From Methanonatronarchaeales archaeon (GTDB lineage: Archaea; Halobacteriota; Methanonatronarchaeia; JAANXF01): DNA of 36,515 bases. The DNA is taken from assembly GCA_018263395.1 (NCBI GenBank), contig JAANXF010000018.1, positions 75,296-111,810 of the forward strand, written 5' to 3'. Positions 1 through 8,325 of this stretch are shown here, piece after piece. The notes beneath the pieces were generated by a model. It saw only the letters and a program-made list of their open reading frames with translations, had not been told where the DNA came from and searched no databases. Position numbers and translations under genes: made by a program. Every line of letters begins with the position of its first letter. Position 1 is the stretch's first letter.

Positions 1-617
1 ACATCGAAGCGGAGCCGGAGGAGGTGGAGCGCTCCATCGAGGAGAACGACATCGGCTTCATGCTGGCTCCGGTTTTCCACCCCTCCATGAAGGCGGTCAT
101 CGGTCCGAGGAGGGAGCTCGGCGTCCGTACCGTGTTCAACGTCCTCGGGCCCCTGACCAACCCTGCGGGTGCGGAGGCACAGGTCGTCGGCGTGTTCGAC
201 CCCGGCCTTACCGAGATACTGGCGGAGACGCTGGGCCGACTGGGCTCGAAGCACAGCCTCGTCGTGCACGGCTCGGGGACGGACGAGCTCGCGCTGCACG
301 GCCCCACGGAGGTGTCCGAGCAGAACGGGTCGGAAGTGGAGACGTACGAGGTGGGGCCCGGGGACTTCGGTCTGGATGGATGCGGCCTCGAGGAGCTGGC
401 GGGAGGATCCCCCGAGGAGAACGCGGAGACCCTGCTTGGGATTTTGCGTGGCGATGTCGAGGGTCCGAGGAGGGACGTGGTGCTGCTTAACGCCGGTGCC
501 GCGCTCTACGTGGCCGGGAGGTCCTCAATCGAAGCCGGGATACGGGCCGCCGAGAGGGCAATCGGCTCGGGCGACGCCCTGGAGCAGCTGGAGAAGCTGT
601 CGGGAGAACAGTTTTGA
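1..617 (+). CDS. trpD: Anthranilate phosphoribosyltransferase, C-terminal part (cut by window edge)
   Basis: This is the second step of tryptophan synthesis, transferring phosphoribose from PRPP to anthranilate in the cytoplasm. The reading frame is open from base 3, so the start and the N-terminal PRPP-binding glycine loop lie outside the window. Visible TrpD signatures are the APVFHPSMK stretch, the RELGVRTVFNVLGPLTNPA block and a HGSGTDE segment, all in the order expected for the family. About 204 residues remain of a usual 330-350. The stop overlaps the trpF start (TTGA), which indicates translational coupling. The order trpD-F-E-G matches the split tryptophan operon described in Haloferax. 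The truncation comes from the window edge, not from gene decay. Confidence 0.96.
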   Translation, partial: IEAEPEEVERSIEENDIGFMLAPVFHPSMKAVIGPRRELGVRTVFNVLGPLTNPAGAEAQVVGVFDPGLTEILAETLGRLGSKHSLVVHGSGTDELALHGPTEVSEQNGSEVETYEVGPGDFGLDGCGLEELAGGSPEENAETLLGILRGDVEGPRRDVVLLNAGAALYVAGRSSIEAGIRAAERAIGSGDALEQLEKLSGEQF

Positions 618-1225
618 AGGTGAAGGTCTGCGGGCTTCGGACCAGCAGGGACGTGGAGGTATGCGTCGAGGCGGGTGCCGACATGCTCGGCTTCCTCGTC
701 GCGGACGTGGACAGCCCCAGAGCGATAACGCCCCAAGAGACCGCCGACCTAATAGACGCCACAGGTGGGGTGGAGACCGTGGCTGTGGACACGTCGAGGG
801 ACCCGGACGACGCACTGAAGAAGCTCGATATGACCGGTGCGGACCGCCTCCAGATGCACCGCGACGACCTCGACGGCCGGGAGCTCTCGGACCTCGCCGG
901 CTCCTGCGACCTGATACAGGTTGTAAAGGTCTGCGAAGAAGGGCTCCCCGATATACGTGTCGAGGGCGACTTCGTTCTGCTCGACACCACTGCCGAGGTC
1001 CACGGCGGCACCGGCGAGACGCACGACTGGGACGCCAGCCACCGGCTCGTGGAAGAGTGCCCGGTGCCCGTTATTCTCGCCGGCGGCCTCGGGCCTGACA
1101 ACGTGGCGGAGGCGGTGTCGGCGGTTAGGCCGTCGGGGGTGGACGCGGCGTCACGCCTCGACGGCGGGAAGGGGAAGGACCCGGAGGCCGTCAGGAGGTT
1201 CGTGAAGAATGCAAAGGGGGCGTGA
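614..1225 (+). CDS. trpF: Phosphoribosylanthranilate isomerase
   Basis: The enzyme converts N-(5'-phosphoribosyl)anthranilate to CdRP, the third step of tryptophan synthesis. The 203-residue protein opens with KVKVCGLRTSRDV, which carries the catalytic cysteine of the TrpF (beta/alpha)8 barrel. A late ILAGGLGPDNV segment is the phosphate-binding loop, followed by a GVDAASRLDGGKGKD stretch like the usual G(V/I)D..SG.E..PG.KD. The length is normal for the family. The start is TTG, overlapping the trpD stop by four bases. The gene also overlaps trpE by 17 bases, so trpD-F-E-G should be one coupled operon. Confidence 0.96.
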   Translation: MKVKVCGLRTSRDVEVCVEAGADMLGFLVADVDSPRAITPQETADLIDATGGVETVAVDTSRDPDDALKKLDMTGADRLQMHRDDLDGRELSDLAGSCDLIQVVKVCEEGLPDIRVEGDFVLLDTTAEVHGGTGETHDWDASHRLVEECPVPVILAGGLGPDNVAEAVSAVRPSGVDAASRLDGGKGKDPEAVRRFVKNAKGA

Positions 1226-2708
1226 GCCGGAGCCCTCGCTGGAGACCTACTTGGAGGAGGTCGCGGAGGGTACTGTTCACCCGATAAAGGTGGAGGCGGA
1301 CCCTGCCTGTGGACCGGTGGACCTCTACCGCGAGCTGCCGGGGGACCGGAAGTTCCTGCTGGAGTCGGCCGACATGCCGGGCAGCGACGCTCAACATTCC
1401 CGTTTCTCGTTCGTCGGCGGCTCCCCGGACGCCGTCGTAACCGTGACCCCGAGGGGCAGGGAGTTCGAGGCCCTGACCGAGAACGGAGAGCGTCTGGAGG
1501 AGATGTCAGGCGGGACTGATACCGGTGACCTGTACGATTCGCTGCGGGGCTGCATGCCAGAGTCCGGCGGATTCGAGGGTTTCTCCCGCCAGGTTTTCAC
1601 CGGAGGTGCAGTAGGCTACGTCAGTTACGACTCCGTCATGCCGTATATCGATCGGGACGTCGACGAGGACGCGACGCTGGCCAGGTTCTTCCTGACGAGC
1701 GAGGTCGTGGTGTTCGACCACGCCCTCGGAAAGGCTTACGTGTACGAGACGCCGGTCGCGGACGGCGAGGAGACCTACCGCGGAGGCGTGGAGAGGGCCC
1801 GCGAAACGGCGGACCTCGTGGAGTCCGTCGAGGGAACCGGGTACAAGCTGAGTGAGGAAAACGGGGAGCTGGAGTCGTCCGACGAGTTCGGGAGGGAGGG
1901 GTTCGTAGAGTCCGTGGAGCGGGCGAAGCGACACGTCTACGACGGCGACGTTTTCCAGGTCGTGCTCTCCCGCCGGAAGACCGTGGAGAGGACGTGCTCT
2001 CCGTACGACCTCTACCGGGCGTTGCGCGAAATCAATCCGTCACCCTACATGTACCTCTTCGGGGATGGTGACTCGGCCGTGGTCGGGGCCTCCCCGGAGA
2101 CTCTGTTCGGCGTCACGGGAGACACACTGCGGGTCAACCCCATCGCGGGCACGAGGCGACGGGGAAAGGACTCGATGGAGGACGAGGAGCTTGCCCGCGA
2201 GATGCTGAACGACGATAAAGAGAGGGCGGAGCACGTGATGCTGGTTGACCTCGGACGCAACGACGTACGAAAGGTCTGCGAGCCGGGTTCCGTCGACGTG
2301 ACGGACTACATGTCTGTGCTGCGGTACAGCCACGTCCAGCACATGGAGTCCACCGTGGAGGGCACCCTCCGAGAAGGAATGGACGCCTTCGACGCCGCCC
2401 GCGCCACCTTCCCCGCCGGCACCGTCTCCGGCGCCCCGAAGGTCCGGGCGATGGAGATAATCGACGACCTCGAACCCGTGCCTCGGGGACCTTACGCCGG
2501 AGGAATCGGGTACTTCTCCTGGACCGGAGACTCCGACTTCGCCATCATCATACGGACCGCGGTTTTCGACGGCGACGACGTGAAGGTGCAGGCCGGTGCC
2601 GGAATCGTTCAGGACAGCGACCCGGAGAGGGAGTACGTCGAGACCGGGGAGAAGATGGAGGCCGTGCTGGAGGCGCTCAGGAGGGCGAAAGATGGCGGAG
2701 AGAGCTGA
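1209..2708 (+). CDS. trpE: Anthranilate synthase component I
   Basis: Anthranilate synthase component I makes anthranilate from chorismate using ammonia delivered by TrpG. The 499-residue protein has an N-terminal anthranilate-synthase domain (roughly residues 15-170) with a LLESA motif, which in characterised TrpE proteins contributes to tryptophan feedback binding. The chorismate-binding domain (about 230-490) carries NPSPYMYLF, GTRRRGKD, DLGRNDVRKVCEPGSV, TFPAGTVSGAPKVRAME and GGIGYFSW. The start is ATG at 1209, inside the end of trpF, and the end overlaps trpG by 17 bases. Length and motif order are typical, and feedback inhibition is inferred from the family. Confidence 0.97.
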   Translation: MQRGREPEPSLETYLEEVAEGTVHPIKVEADPACGPVDLYRELPGDRKFLLESADMPGSDAQHSRFSFVGGSPDAVVTVTPRGREFEALTENGERLEEMSGGTDTGDLYDSLRGCMPESGGFEGFSRQVFTGGAVGYVSYDSVMPYIDRDVDEDATLARFFLTSEVVVFDHALGKAYVYETPVADGEETYRGGVERARETADLVESVEGTGYKLSEENGELESSDEFGREGFVESVERAKRHVYDGDVFQVVLSRRKTVERTCSPYDLYRALREINPSPYMYLFGDGDSAVVGASPETLFGVTGDTLRVNPIAGTRRRGKDSMEDEELAREMLNDDKERAEHVMLVDLGRNDVRKVCEPGSVDVTDYMSVLRYSHVQHMESTVEGTLREGMDAFDAARATFPAGTVSGAPKVRAMEIIDDLEPVPRGPYAGGIGYFSWTGDSDFAIIIRTAVFDGDDVKVQAGAGIVQDSDPEREYVETGEKMEAVLEALRRAKDGGES

Positions 2709-3417
2709 GACGAAAGGCGCGGATACGGAGGTGGACAGTCCTCCACCTCAGAGCGAGGGTTCGACTGAGGACCGTTCGTCTCGGGACAGGCTCCTCGTCC
2801 TGTTCGTCGACAACCGGGACAGCTTCGTCTGGAACCTCGTGGACGCCTTCTCCGTTGCCGGAGCCGAGACGGTCGTGAGGCCCAACACCGTCATCTTGAA
2901 GGAGGTGCGGGAAATCGATCCCGACGCCGTCGTGATTTCGCCGGGTCCCGGCTCCCCGGAGAACCCGCGAGACATCGGGAACTGCGTCGAGATAATCCGG
3001 GAGGTCGACGTCCCGATCTTCGGGGTCTGCCTCGGGCTCCAGGCCGCCGCCGTCGCGTTCGGCGGCTCCGTCGGGCACGCACCGAGCGGCCCTGTACACG
3101 GCAAGGCCTCCGACGTGAAAGTCTCCAATGGAGACACGCTTGAGCACCCCGGCAAAGTCGGGTGCGGGCCACACGACCCGGATGTCCTGTTCGAAGACGT
3201 CGAGGGCCCGCTAAGAGGAGGGCGCTACCACTCCCTCGTCGTCGCGGACCCTGGCGAACTCGAAGTGACGGCCCGGAACGGCGACGGAGAAGGCGTCATT
3301 ATGGCGGCGAGACACCCCAACAGACCCGTCTACGGCGTCCAGTTCCACCCCGAGTCCATCCTGACGCCGGATGGGGGGCTAATCGTGGAGAACTTCCTGA
3401 AAGAGGTTAAGGCGTAG
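2692..3417 (+). CDS. trpG: Anthranilate synthase component II, glutamine amidotransferase
   Basis: TrpG hydrolyses glutamine and channels ammonia to TrpE. The 241-residue protein has a class I glutamine amidotransferase domain from about residue 35. It includes [16 protein letters not shown], the oxyanion-region [10 protein letters not shown], the nucleophile elbow GVCLGLQA with the catalytic Cys, and the catalytic His and Glu in VQFHPES. I place the start at the ATG at 2692, overlapping trpE by 17 bases, because frame extension further upstream would lie wholly inside trpE. This gives an unusual 34-residue acidic, Ser/Pro-rich extension before the domain. A GTG at codon 14 is an alternative start. 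TrpG is the last gene of this operon. Confidence 0.95.
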   Translation: MAERAETKGADTEVDSPPPQSEGSTEDRSSRDRLLVLFVDNRDSFVWNLVDAFSVAGAETVVRPNTVILKEVREIDPDAVVISPGPGSPENPRDIGNCVEIIREVDVPIFGVCLGLQAAAVAFGGSVGHAPSGPVHGKASDVKVSNGDTLEHPGKVGCGPHDPDVLFEDVEGPLRGGRYHSLVVADPGELEVTARNGDGEGVIMAARHPNRPVYGVQFHPESILTPDGGLIVENFLKEVKA

Positions 3418-3434
3418 AGGGCCCACTTCCCACC

Positions 3435-3923
3435 ATGCGCCGGGTCGAGAGCTTCCCCTCGGAGGGCACGAACTCGATGTCGGGCTGGTGGAGGATACGG
3501 AACCCTGTCCGGGTATCCCTCAACGTCCTCGTCGTCAAGCTCTGCGGCCTCCTCCCCACCCTGCGGCTCAAAAGGGTCCTGCTCCGACGGATAGGGGTCG
3601 AGGTCGGCGCCGGGGTCTCGGTCGCTCCCGGCGCGACGCTGGACTTCTTCTTCCCCGAACTCGTGTCGCTCCGCGACGGATGCACCGTGGGGTACGACGC
3701 CCTCATCCTTACCCACGAGTACCTCCGGAAGGAGTGGAGGCGGGGCGAGGTCGTGGTCGGGGAGGGGGCAGTAATCGGGGCGAGGGCAGTCGTGCTGCCC
3801 GGGGTCCACGTCGGGAGAGGGGCCGTGGTAGCCGCGGGCTCCGTCGTCACGAGGGACGTGCCGGAGGGCGCGACGGTCGGGGGAGTTCCGGCGGAGGCGA
3901 TAATAAAACGAGGCAAGGAGTGA
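3435..3923 (+). CDS. Hexapeptide-repeat acyltransferase (left-handed beta-helix)
   Basis: The 162-residue protein belongs to the LbH/WbbJ-type O-acyltransferases, which usually acetylate sugars or antibiotics using acetyl-CoA. Repeated hexapeptide-like units run from about residue 55 to 155 ([50 protein letters not shown]). A histidine in LILTHEY lies in the loop where family members keep the catalytic His. An N-terminal segment (residues 25-45) is hydrophobic and basic and may pack on the helix or a membrane. The ATG at 3435 lies 18 bases after trpG, so read-through from trp is possible. The acceptor substrate cannot be told from sequence. Confidence 0.85.
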   Translation: MRRVESFPSEGTNSMSGWWRIRNPVRVSLNVLVVKLCGLLPTLRLKRVLLRRIGVEVGAGVSVAPGATLDFFFPELVSLRDGCTVGYDALILTHEYLRKEWRRGEVVVGEGAVIGARAVVLPGVHVGRGAVVAAGSVVTRDVPEGATVGGVPAEAIIKRGKE

Positions 3924-3939
3924 ATCTCGGGTGAAACCC

Positions 3940-3945
3940 TTTATT
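3940..3945 (+). promoter_or_regulatory. TATA box of the HEPN/MNT pair
   Basis: TTTATT is centred 24-25 bases before the ATG at 3967, the archaeal spacing for a leaderless transcript. It lies just after the acyltransferase stop, so the toxin-antitoxin pair has its own promoter. Confidence 0.55.
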
Positions 3946-3966
3946 CGTCACTCCTATGTGTAACCG

Positions 3967-4326
3967 ATGGACGAGGCCGCCCGCTGGATAAAGCAGGCCC
4001 GCGAGGATCGGGAGACCGCCGACTTCCTCAGTGAGAGCGGCAGGTACGCCCATGCCTCGTTCCTGTACCAGCAGGCGGTCGAGAAGGGCCTGAAAGCGGT
4101 TCTACTCGAAAAGGAAGCGGGGCTGCCAAGGGTCCACGACTGCTTCGTCCTCGCCAAAAAGGCCGAGGCCCCTCACGGGGTGGTCCAGAAGGCCGACGTC
4201 TTGACGCCGTATTACTTCCGCACGCGCTATCCCGATACTGCGGATGTCGAGATAGCCGAAGAGGACATCGAAGACATTCGAGAGGCCGTCAAGGAGGTGT
4301 TTCGATGGATCGAAAAACAGCTCTGA
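3967..4326 (+). CDS. HEPN domain protein of a HEPN/MNT toxin-antitoxin pair
   Basis: The 119-residue all-helical HEPN protein carries the family's ARWIKQAREDRETAD start, a YQQAVEKGLKAVL helix and a VHDCFVLAKKA segment corresponding to the common HDL..L motif. HEPN toxins normally cleave RNA through an R-x4-6-H motif. I find no Arg followed by His at that spacing, so this looks like a minimal HEPN protein that may not be an active RNase. It overlaps the downstream nucleotidyltransferase gene by 22 bases, as in HepT-MntA pairs where the nucleotidyltransferase AMPylates the HEPN protein. Activity is inferred from family only. Confidence 0.88.
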   Translation: MDEAARWIKQAREDRETADFLSESGRYAHASFLYQQAVEKGLKAVLLEKEAGLPRVHDCFVLAKKAEAPHGVVQKADVLTPYYFRTRYPDTADVEIAEEDIEDIREAVKEVFRWIEKQL

Positions 4327-4622
4327 GAACCGTAAAGCGGGAGCTGGAGAAAGAGCTGGACGTCCAGGAGGTGTATCTGTTCGGGTCCCGCGCAAGGGGC
4401 TCGTACGACGAGGACTCGGACTACGACCTCGCCGTCGTATCGCCCGACTTCGAGGACACGAGGTTCAAGGAGCGACAGGAGTTAGTCAGGCCCCTCGTCA
4501 GGAAGGCACTGGGAGACGTCCCGCTCGACGTCGCATGCTACACCTCAGCCGAGTTCGAGGAAGGTAAGAAAGGGTTCCTGCCGGGTATTATCGAGAAGGA
4601 AGGAGCTCGGGTAGGAAGTTGA
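4305..4622 (+). CDS. Minimal nucleotidyltransferase (MNT) antitoxin partner
   Basis: The 105-residue protein belongs to the pol-beta nucleotidyltransferase superfamily. It has the diagnostic GS-x10-D-x-D motif in VYLFGSRARGSYDEDSDYDL (about residues 22-41), and a third acidic residue in VPLDVACY completes the metal-binding triad. MNT proteins work with HEPN proteins and can transfer AMP to a tyrosine of their partner, silencing it. The ATG lies inside the HEPN gene (22-base overlap), so synthesis is coupled. All catalytic residues look intact, which contrasts with the missing RNase motif of the partner. Confidence 0.9.
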   Translation: MDRKTALRTVKRELEKELDVQEVYLFGSRARGSYDEDSDYDLAVVSPDFEDTRFKERQELVRPLVRKALGDVPLDVACYTSAEFEEGKKGFLPGIIEKEGARVGS

Positions 4623-4675
4623 GAAAATAGCCATATCTAAAACCAAATAAACCAATTCCTGCAGAGAGGTTCACG

Positions 4676-5050
4676 TCACCTGTACCGCTCTACCTTCACA
4701 CTCCCCAGTTCACCGAGATGGTCGTCTTCCGTAAGAACCGGCTCGCCTTCTATGCGGGAGGCCGCGGCCACGAAGTAGTCAACCTCGCTAATCGGTCTAC
4801 CTCCCCGTAGTAAACCCCGCCTAATGATTCCCGCCTCCTGCTCCACTTCGGTACTCAGGTCGACCCTGGGGAGGCGGTCGGCCAGGATGTCGATCTGCCC
4901 CTCGGCTCCGGAGGCACCGGAGTACAGTTCGAACAGCACGCCGGGCGGCAGCTTAGGGGCCTCTCCCCTGTCCTCCAGCTCCCTTCGCTTCGCCAGCGCC
5001 GCGTCGTCTCCCCGCAGGAGGTCGATGAGGAAGCTAGAGTCCAGCAGCAT
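4676..5050 (-). CDS. vapC: PIN-domain ribonuclease, VapC-type toxin
   Basis: The 124-residue PIN protein is probably an endoribonuclease toxin that cuts tRNA or rRNA with Mg2+ or Mn2+. The conserved acidic residues are visible: Asp in MLLDSSFLIDLL near the N terminus, Glu in FELYSGA, Asp in SEVDYFVAAA and Asp in VLTEDDHL. Its ATG overlaps the stop of an antitoxin-like reading frame (5034-5204) by 17 bases, the usual vapBC arrangement. That antitoxin frame has no start and looks 5'-truncated, so the toxin may be unexpressed, weakly expressed or otherwise neutralised. The target is unknown. Confidence 0.88.
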   Translation of the reverse strand: MLLDSSFLIDLLRGDDAALAKRRELEDRGEAPKLPPGVLFELYSGASGAEGQIDILADRLPRVDLSTEVEQEAGIIRRGLLRGGRPISEVDYFVAAASRIEGEPVLTEDDHLGELGSVKVERYR

Positions 5051-5204
5051 CTCTCTGGGCCTCTACGCTCTCCTCGTCCAGCCGCTCTATCTCGGCCCGC
5101 ATCTCCTCGGCCTCCCGCTCAGAGAGCGTACCGGCCACCTCGTCCAGGGCGTCGTAGGCGCTACCGATGTAGGACTCGATGGCCTCCCTGATGAAGGAGC
5201 TCCT
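5034..5204 (-). pseudogene. VapB-like antitoxin remnant lacking its 5' end
   Basis: Read on the minus strand, this frame gives RSSFIREAIESYIGSAYDAL followed by an acidic, helix-forming tail with EREAEEMRAEIERLDEE, and it stops inside vapC. RSSFIREAI resembles the second helix of ribbon-helix-helix antitoxins, and the acidic C-terminal tail is typical of the toxin-binding part. No start codon or N-terminal DNA-binding strand exists in this frame. Immediately upstream the sequence instead encodes, in another frame, a radical-SAM N terminus. I infer a deletion or recombination that removed the antitoxin start. Use of an unconventional start cannot be excluded. Confidence 0.6.
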
Positions 5205-5364
5205 TTCCCTCCTCCGTCGAGAGCTCGCCCGCGTGCCGCTCGGGCTGGGCCTCGGCGCGGCAGTGCTCGCACACGAGGTCGCAGGCCTGCGTCACCTCCC
5301 ATATGACTAGAAAAAGGTCCCTGTCGAAGTCCATCTTGTGCAGGGCTGCGGGAGGCTTCGACAT
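5161..5364 (-). pseudogene. 5' fragment of a radical-SAM gene
   Basis: The frame starts with an ATG at 5364 and encodes DRDLFLVIWEVTQACDLVC and then EHCRAEAQPERHAGELSTEE. This is the start of the radical-SAM/SPASM-like family common in archaea, with the CxxxCxxC cluster motif (CDLVCEHC) that binds 4Fe-4S and AdoMet. After about 55 residues the homology ends near the GKELL stretch (about 5200) and the frame stops at 5161. The remaining several hundred residues of the barrel are missing. A TATA-like TATTAAAGG at 5388-5396 suggests the promoter survives. Enzyme function is not possible from this fragment. Confidence 0.8.
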
Positions 5365-5387
5365 CGGGGTAAGAGTCGGCGCGGAGA

Positions 5388-5396
5388 GCCTTTAAT
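5388..5396 (-). promoter_or_regulatory. TATA box ahead of the radical-SAM fragment
   Basis: On the minus strand TATTAAAGG overlaps the pheA stop codon and is centred about 28 bases before the ATG at 5364. This spacing fits an archaeal promoter with almost no leader. Confidence 0.45.
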
Positions 5397-6192
5397 ACTC
5401 AGGGCTCCTCGGGTATGACCCGAGCACCTCCAGCCGCTTGACCTCGTCGGCGAGGTCGTCTAGGCAGGCGGCGACTTCGCGGTCGTCGCGGTGTCCCTCG
5501 AGGTCCGCGAAGAAGTAGTAGTCGCCGAGTTCTCCGCGGGCGGGGCGTGACTCCAGCATGGTGAGGTTGACGCCGTGCCGGTAGAATATGCGGAGGGCGT
5601 GGTGAAGGGCGCCGGGCTTGTCCTCCACAAAGAACGCCACGGTGGTCCTGTCGTCCCCGGTGGGCTCCGGCCTCCCCCTCCCGATGACGACGAAGCGGGT
5701 GACGTTGCGCTCCACGTCCTGCACGTCCCGCGCCACGACGGGGAGGCCGTGTCTCTCCGCCGCCTCCTCCGTGCCTATCGCGGCGACGTTCTCCCTCGAC
5801 GCAGCGAGCTCCACGGCGCGGGACGTGGAGTCCACCGTCCTGACCTCCACGCCGGGGAGGTTCTCCTCCAGGTAGTGTCGACACTGGGCGAGGGCCTGGG
5901 AATGGGACGCGACTACTTCGGGGTCGCGGGAGCCGACGAGGTGGTGGCGTATCTCGGTCACGACCTCTCCGACCACGCGGAGGTCGCTCTCCCTGAGCAG
6001 GTCCAGGGTCCTGGTGACGACACCCTCGATGGAGTTCTCGACGGGAACGACGCCGACGAGTTCCCCGTCTCCCCCGACGAGCTCGAAGACGCCGGGGATA
6101 GAGTCGGCGAACTCCACCTCCGCGTCCTCCGCGTGTAGCCTGGCGGCCCTCTCGCTGTGTGTACCGGCCGGTCCGAGGGTGACGATGCGCAT
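5392..6192 (-). CDS. pheA: Prephenate dehydratase with C-terminal ACT domain
   Basis: The enzyme converts prephenate to phenylpyruvate for phenylalanine synthesis. The 266-residue protein has the PDT catalytic domain at about residues 1-178, with GPAGTHSERAA, VPVENSIEGVV, HSQALAQCRHYL and a NVTRFVVIGR end containing the conserved Thr-Arg-Phe. An ACT domain follows at about 188-262 (FVEDKPGALHHAL, LTMLESRPARG), whose ESRP motif binds phenylalanine in known enzymes. There is no chorismate mutase domain, as usual for archaea. The gene lies between the two trp operons but on the opposite strand. Phe feedback control is inferred from the ACT domain. Confidence 0.96.
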   Translation of the reverse strand: MRIVTLGPAGTHSERAARLHAEDAEVEFADSIPGVFELVGGDGELVGVVPVENSIEGVVTRTLDLLRESDLRVVGEVVTEIRHHLVGSRDPEVVASHSQALAQCRHYLEENLPGVEVRTVDSTSRAVELAASRENVAAIGTEEAAERHGLPVVARDVQDVERNVTRFVVIGRGRPEPTGDDRTTVAFFVEDKPGALHHALRIFYRHGVNLTMLESRPARGELGDYYFFADLEGHRDDREVAACLDDLADEVKRLEVLGSYPRSPEY

Positions 6193-6258
6193 CCGGGTTT
6201 AAAGGGAACCGCGGAAGGAAAGCTTTGGTGGAACGGACCGAAGTGAGGACCCGAAACC

Positions 6259-6280
6259 ATTATCTTTAGACATATCTATA
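6259..6280 (+). promoter_or_regulatory. Probable promoter of trpCBA
   Basis: An AT-rich patch in GC-rich surroundings, ATTATCTTTAGACATATCTA, lies 16-37 bases before the trpC ATG. Either TATCTTTA or ATATCTA could be the TATA element, giving a short or absent leader. No attenuator-like leader peptide is visible. Confidence 0.5.
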
Positions 6281-6295
6281 CTTTGAGGTACAGAA

Positions 6296-7150
6296 ATGGT
6301 CACCGAGGTCGTGCGGGAAATTATCGAGGAGTCAGAGCGTCGGGCGTCCCGGCTGCCGGAAGAGGACGCGGAGCCCGTGGATTCGAGAGAGTCGCATCGC
6401 TTCAGAGAAGCGGGTGCTGAAGCAGGTTCCCGAAGGCTTCGAAAAAGCCTTCTTGCAGAAGACCCCGAAGGAATCTTCAAATCCGGTGTAGACAACCTGC
6501 GGTTTGCGGAGGGGCTTAGCGGCGGGGGCGTCTCGATTATCGCGGAGGTGAAGCCGTCGTCCCCGACGAGGGACTTCCCGGCAATGGACCCGGCGGAGGC
6601 GGCGCGGGCGATGGAGCGCGGCGGCGCATCGGCGATATCGGTGCTGACTGAACCGACGCAGTTTGGCGGCTCCATGGAGAACCTGCTTGCGGTCAGGGAT
6701 GCGGTGGACCTGCCGGTTCTGCGGAAGGACTTCGTGATTGACGAGCGGCAGCTCCACGAGACTGCTCGGGCCGGGGCGGACGCGGTTCTGCTCATCGCGC
6801 GGTTCCTGCAGGACCTGGACCGGTTCGTCGAGACTTCAATCGACCTGGGAATCGAGCCTCTCGTGGAGGTTCATAGTGCGGAGGAGCTGGAGCGGGGTCT
6901 CGATACGGAGGTAGAGGTCGTCGGCGTGAATTCGCGCGACCTAGAGACGCTGGAGGTGGACCTCTCCGTGGCGGAGGAGCTTCTCCCCCGGGTGGACCGG
7001 GTAGCGGTGGCCGAAAGCGGCATACGGTCGGAGCGGGACCTGATGCGCGTGAAGGATGCGGGTGCTGACGCGGCCCTGATAGGGACCGCGATAGTTGAGG
7101 GCGGCGCCGTGGAGGCTGCGGCTCGACGGTTCGTGGAGGCTTCGTCTTGA
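6296..7150 (+). CDS. trpC: Indole-3-glycerol-phosphate synthase
   Basis: The enzyme closes the indole ring from CdRP. The 284-residue protein has the TrpC barrel from about residue 60: [15 protein letters not shown] holds the first catalytic Lys, followed by [32 protein letters not shown] with a second catalytic Lys, [25 protein letters not shown] and [11 protein letters not shown]. The first 60 residues are longer and more charged than in most archaeal TrpC proteins but contain the usual N-terminal helix. The gene starts the trpC-B-A operon and its stop overlaps the trpB start (TGATG). Confidence 0.96.
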   Translation: MVTEVVREIIEESERRASRLPEEDAEPVDSRESHRFREAGAEAGSRRLRKSLLAEDPEGIFKSGVDNLRFAEGLSGGGVSIIAEVKPSSPTRDFPAMDPAEAARAMERGGASAISVLTEPTQFGGSMENLLAVRDAVDLPVLRKDFVIDERQLHETARAGADAVLLIARFLQDLDRFVETSIDLGIEPLVEVHSAEELERGLDTEVEVVGVNSRDLETLEVDLSVAEELLPRVDRVAVAESGIRSERDLMRVKDAGADAALIGTAIVEGGAVEAAARRFVEASS

Positions 7151-8325
7151 TGAGGTACTTCGGGGATTACGGCGGCAGGTTCGCGCCGGAAATCCTGATG
7201 GAAGCGCTGGAGGAGCTGGAGTGGGAGTGCTCCCGGGTCCGGGGGGACGACGGCTTCCGGGAGGAGCTGGACGAGCACCTTGGGGAGTACGCGGGGCGGC
7301 CTACCCCCCTGACCTATGCGCCCAGTACGAGTGAAAGGCTGGGTTTCGACGTCTACCTGAAGAGAGAGGACCTTGTTCACGGCGGCGCCCACAAATTGAA
7401 CAACACGCTGGGCCAGGGCCTTCTGGCCCGGGAGATGGGGAAGGACCGAATCATCGCGGAGACCGGGGCGGGTCAGCACGGCACCGCCACCGCCATGGCC
7501 GGCGCGGCGCTGGACCTGGAGACGGAGGTGTACATGGGGGCGAAGGACGTGGAGCGGCAGGCGATGAACGTCTTCCGGATGCGGCTCATGGGGGCCACCG
7601 TGAACCCTGTGGAGAAGGGTTCGAGGACGCTGAAGGACGCCATCAGTGAGACCCTGAGGGACTGGTCCGCCTCCGTGGAGGACACGCACTACGTCATCGG
7701 CTCCGTCGTGGGTCCGTCGCCTTACCCCGCGATGGTGCGTGAGTTCCAGTCCGTCATCGGGCGGGAGGCGCGGGAGCAGGTGCTGGAGATGGAGGGCCGG
7801 TTGCCTGACGCCGTGGTGGCGTGCTGCGGCGGCGGCAGCAACGCCGTCGGAGCGTTCCACGAGTTCGTGGAGGACGGGAACGTGGACCTGGTGGCGGTGG
7901 AGGCCGGCGGCACCGGCGGCGTGGATTACGGGTCGCGGGTGGCGCACCACTCGGCGTCGCTGTGCGAGGGCAGGGACGGCGTGCTGCAGGGCTCGAAGAC
8001 GAAGATTCTGGACGACCGGTACGGCCAGGTGCTGGAGAGCCACTCCGTGGCGCCGGGGCTGGACTACAGCGGCGTGGGGCCGGAGCTGGCGCACCTTGAG
8101 GAGACGGGTCGAATCGAGGCCGCGAGCGTGGGCGACGGGGCGGCGCTGCGCGGATTCAGGCGTCTGTCGCGGGAGGAGGGCATCATCCCGGCACTGGAGT
8201 CGAGTCACGCCTTGGCGTACTTGGAGGAGATGGACCCTGAGGAGCACGACCTCGTGATCGTGAACCTGTCGGGCCGGGGCGATAAGGACGTTCAGACCGT
8301 TTACGAGATGGAGGGAGAGAGGTGA
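7150..8325 (+). CDS. trpB: Tryptophan synthase beta subunit
   Basis: TrpB condenses indole with serine using PLP. The 391-residue protein is a TrpB1-type chain with [21 protein letters not shown] (the PLP lysine follows His in HKLNN), [23 protein letters not shown], the phosphate loop [10 protein letters not shown] and a C-terminal LSGRGDKD. I take the ATG at 7150 in the TGATG overlap with trpC. A TTG one codon earlier is also in frame. The stop overlaps trpA by four bases. Pairing with TrpA next door supports the alpha2-beta2 complex with an indole tunnel. Confidence 0.97.
   Translation: MRYFGDYGGRFAPEILMEALEELEWECSRVRGDDGFREELDEHLGEYAGRPTPLTYAPSTSERLGFDVYLKREDLVHGGAHKLNNTLGQGLLAREMGKDRIIAETGAGQHGTATAMAGAALDLETEVYMGAKDVERQAMNVFRMRLMGATVNPVEKGSRTLKDAISETLRDWSASVEDTHYVIGSVVGPSPYPAMVREFQSVIGREAREQVLEMEGRLPDAVVACCGGGSNAVGAFHEFVEDGNVDLVAVEAGGTGGVDYGSRVAHHSASLCEGRDGVLQGSKTKILDDRYGQVLESHSVAPGLDYSGVGPELAHLEETGRIEAASVGDGAALRGFRRLSREEGIIPALESSHALAYLEEMDPEEHDLVIVNLSGRGDKDVQTVYEMEGER

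Noticed and set aside
169-1098. 309-residue plus-strand open frame across trpD and trpF
   Set aside because: Arg/Pro-rich composition without any motif; it is the shifted frame of two well-supported genes in GC-rich DNA.
6871-8247. 458-residue minus-strand open frame opposite trpC and trpB
   Set aside because: Lies antisense to highly conserved TrpC and TrpB motifs; composition (His, Arg, Leu) is that of a GC-rich antisense frame.
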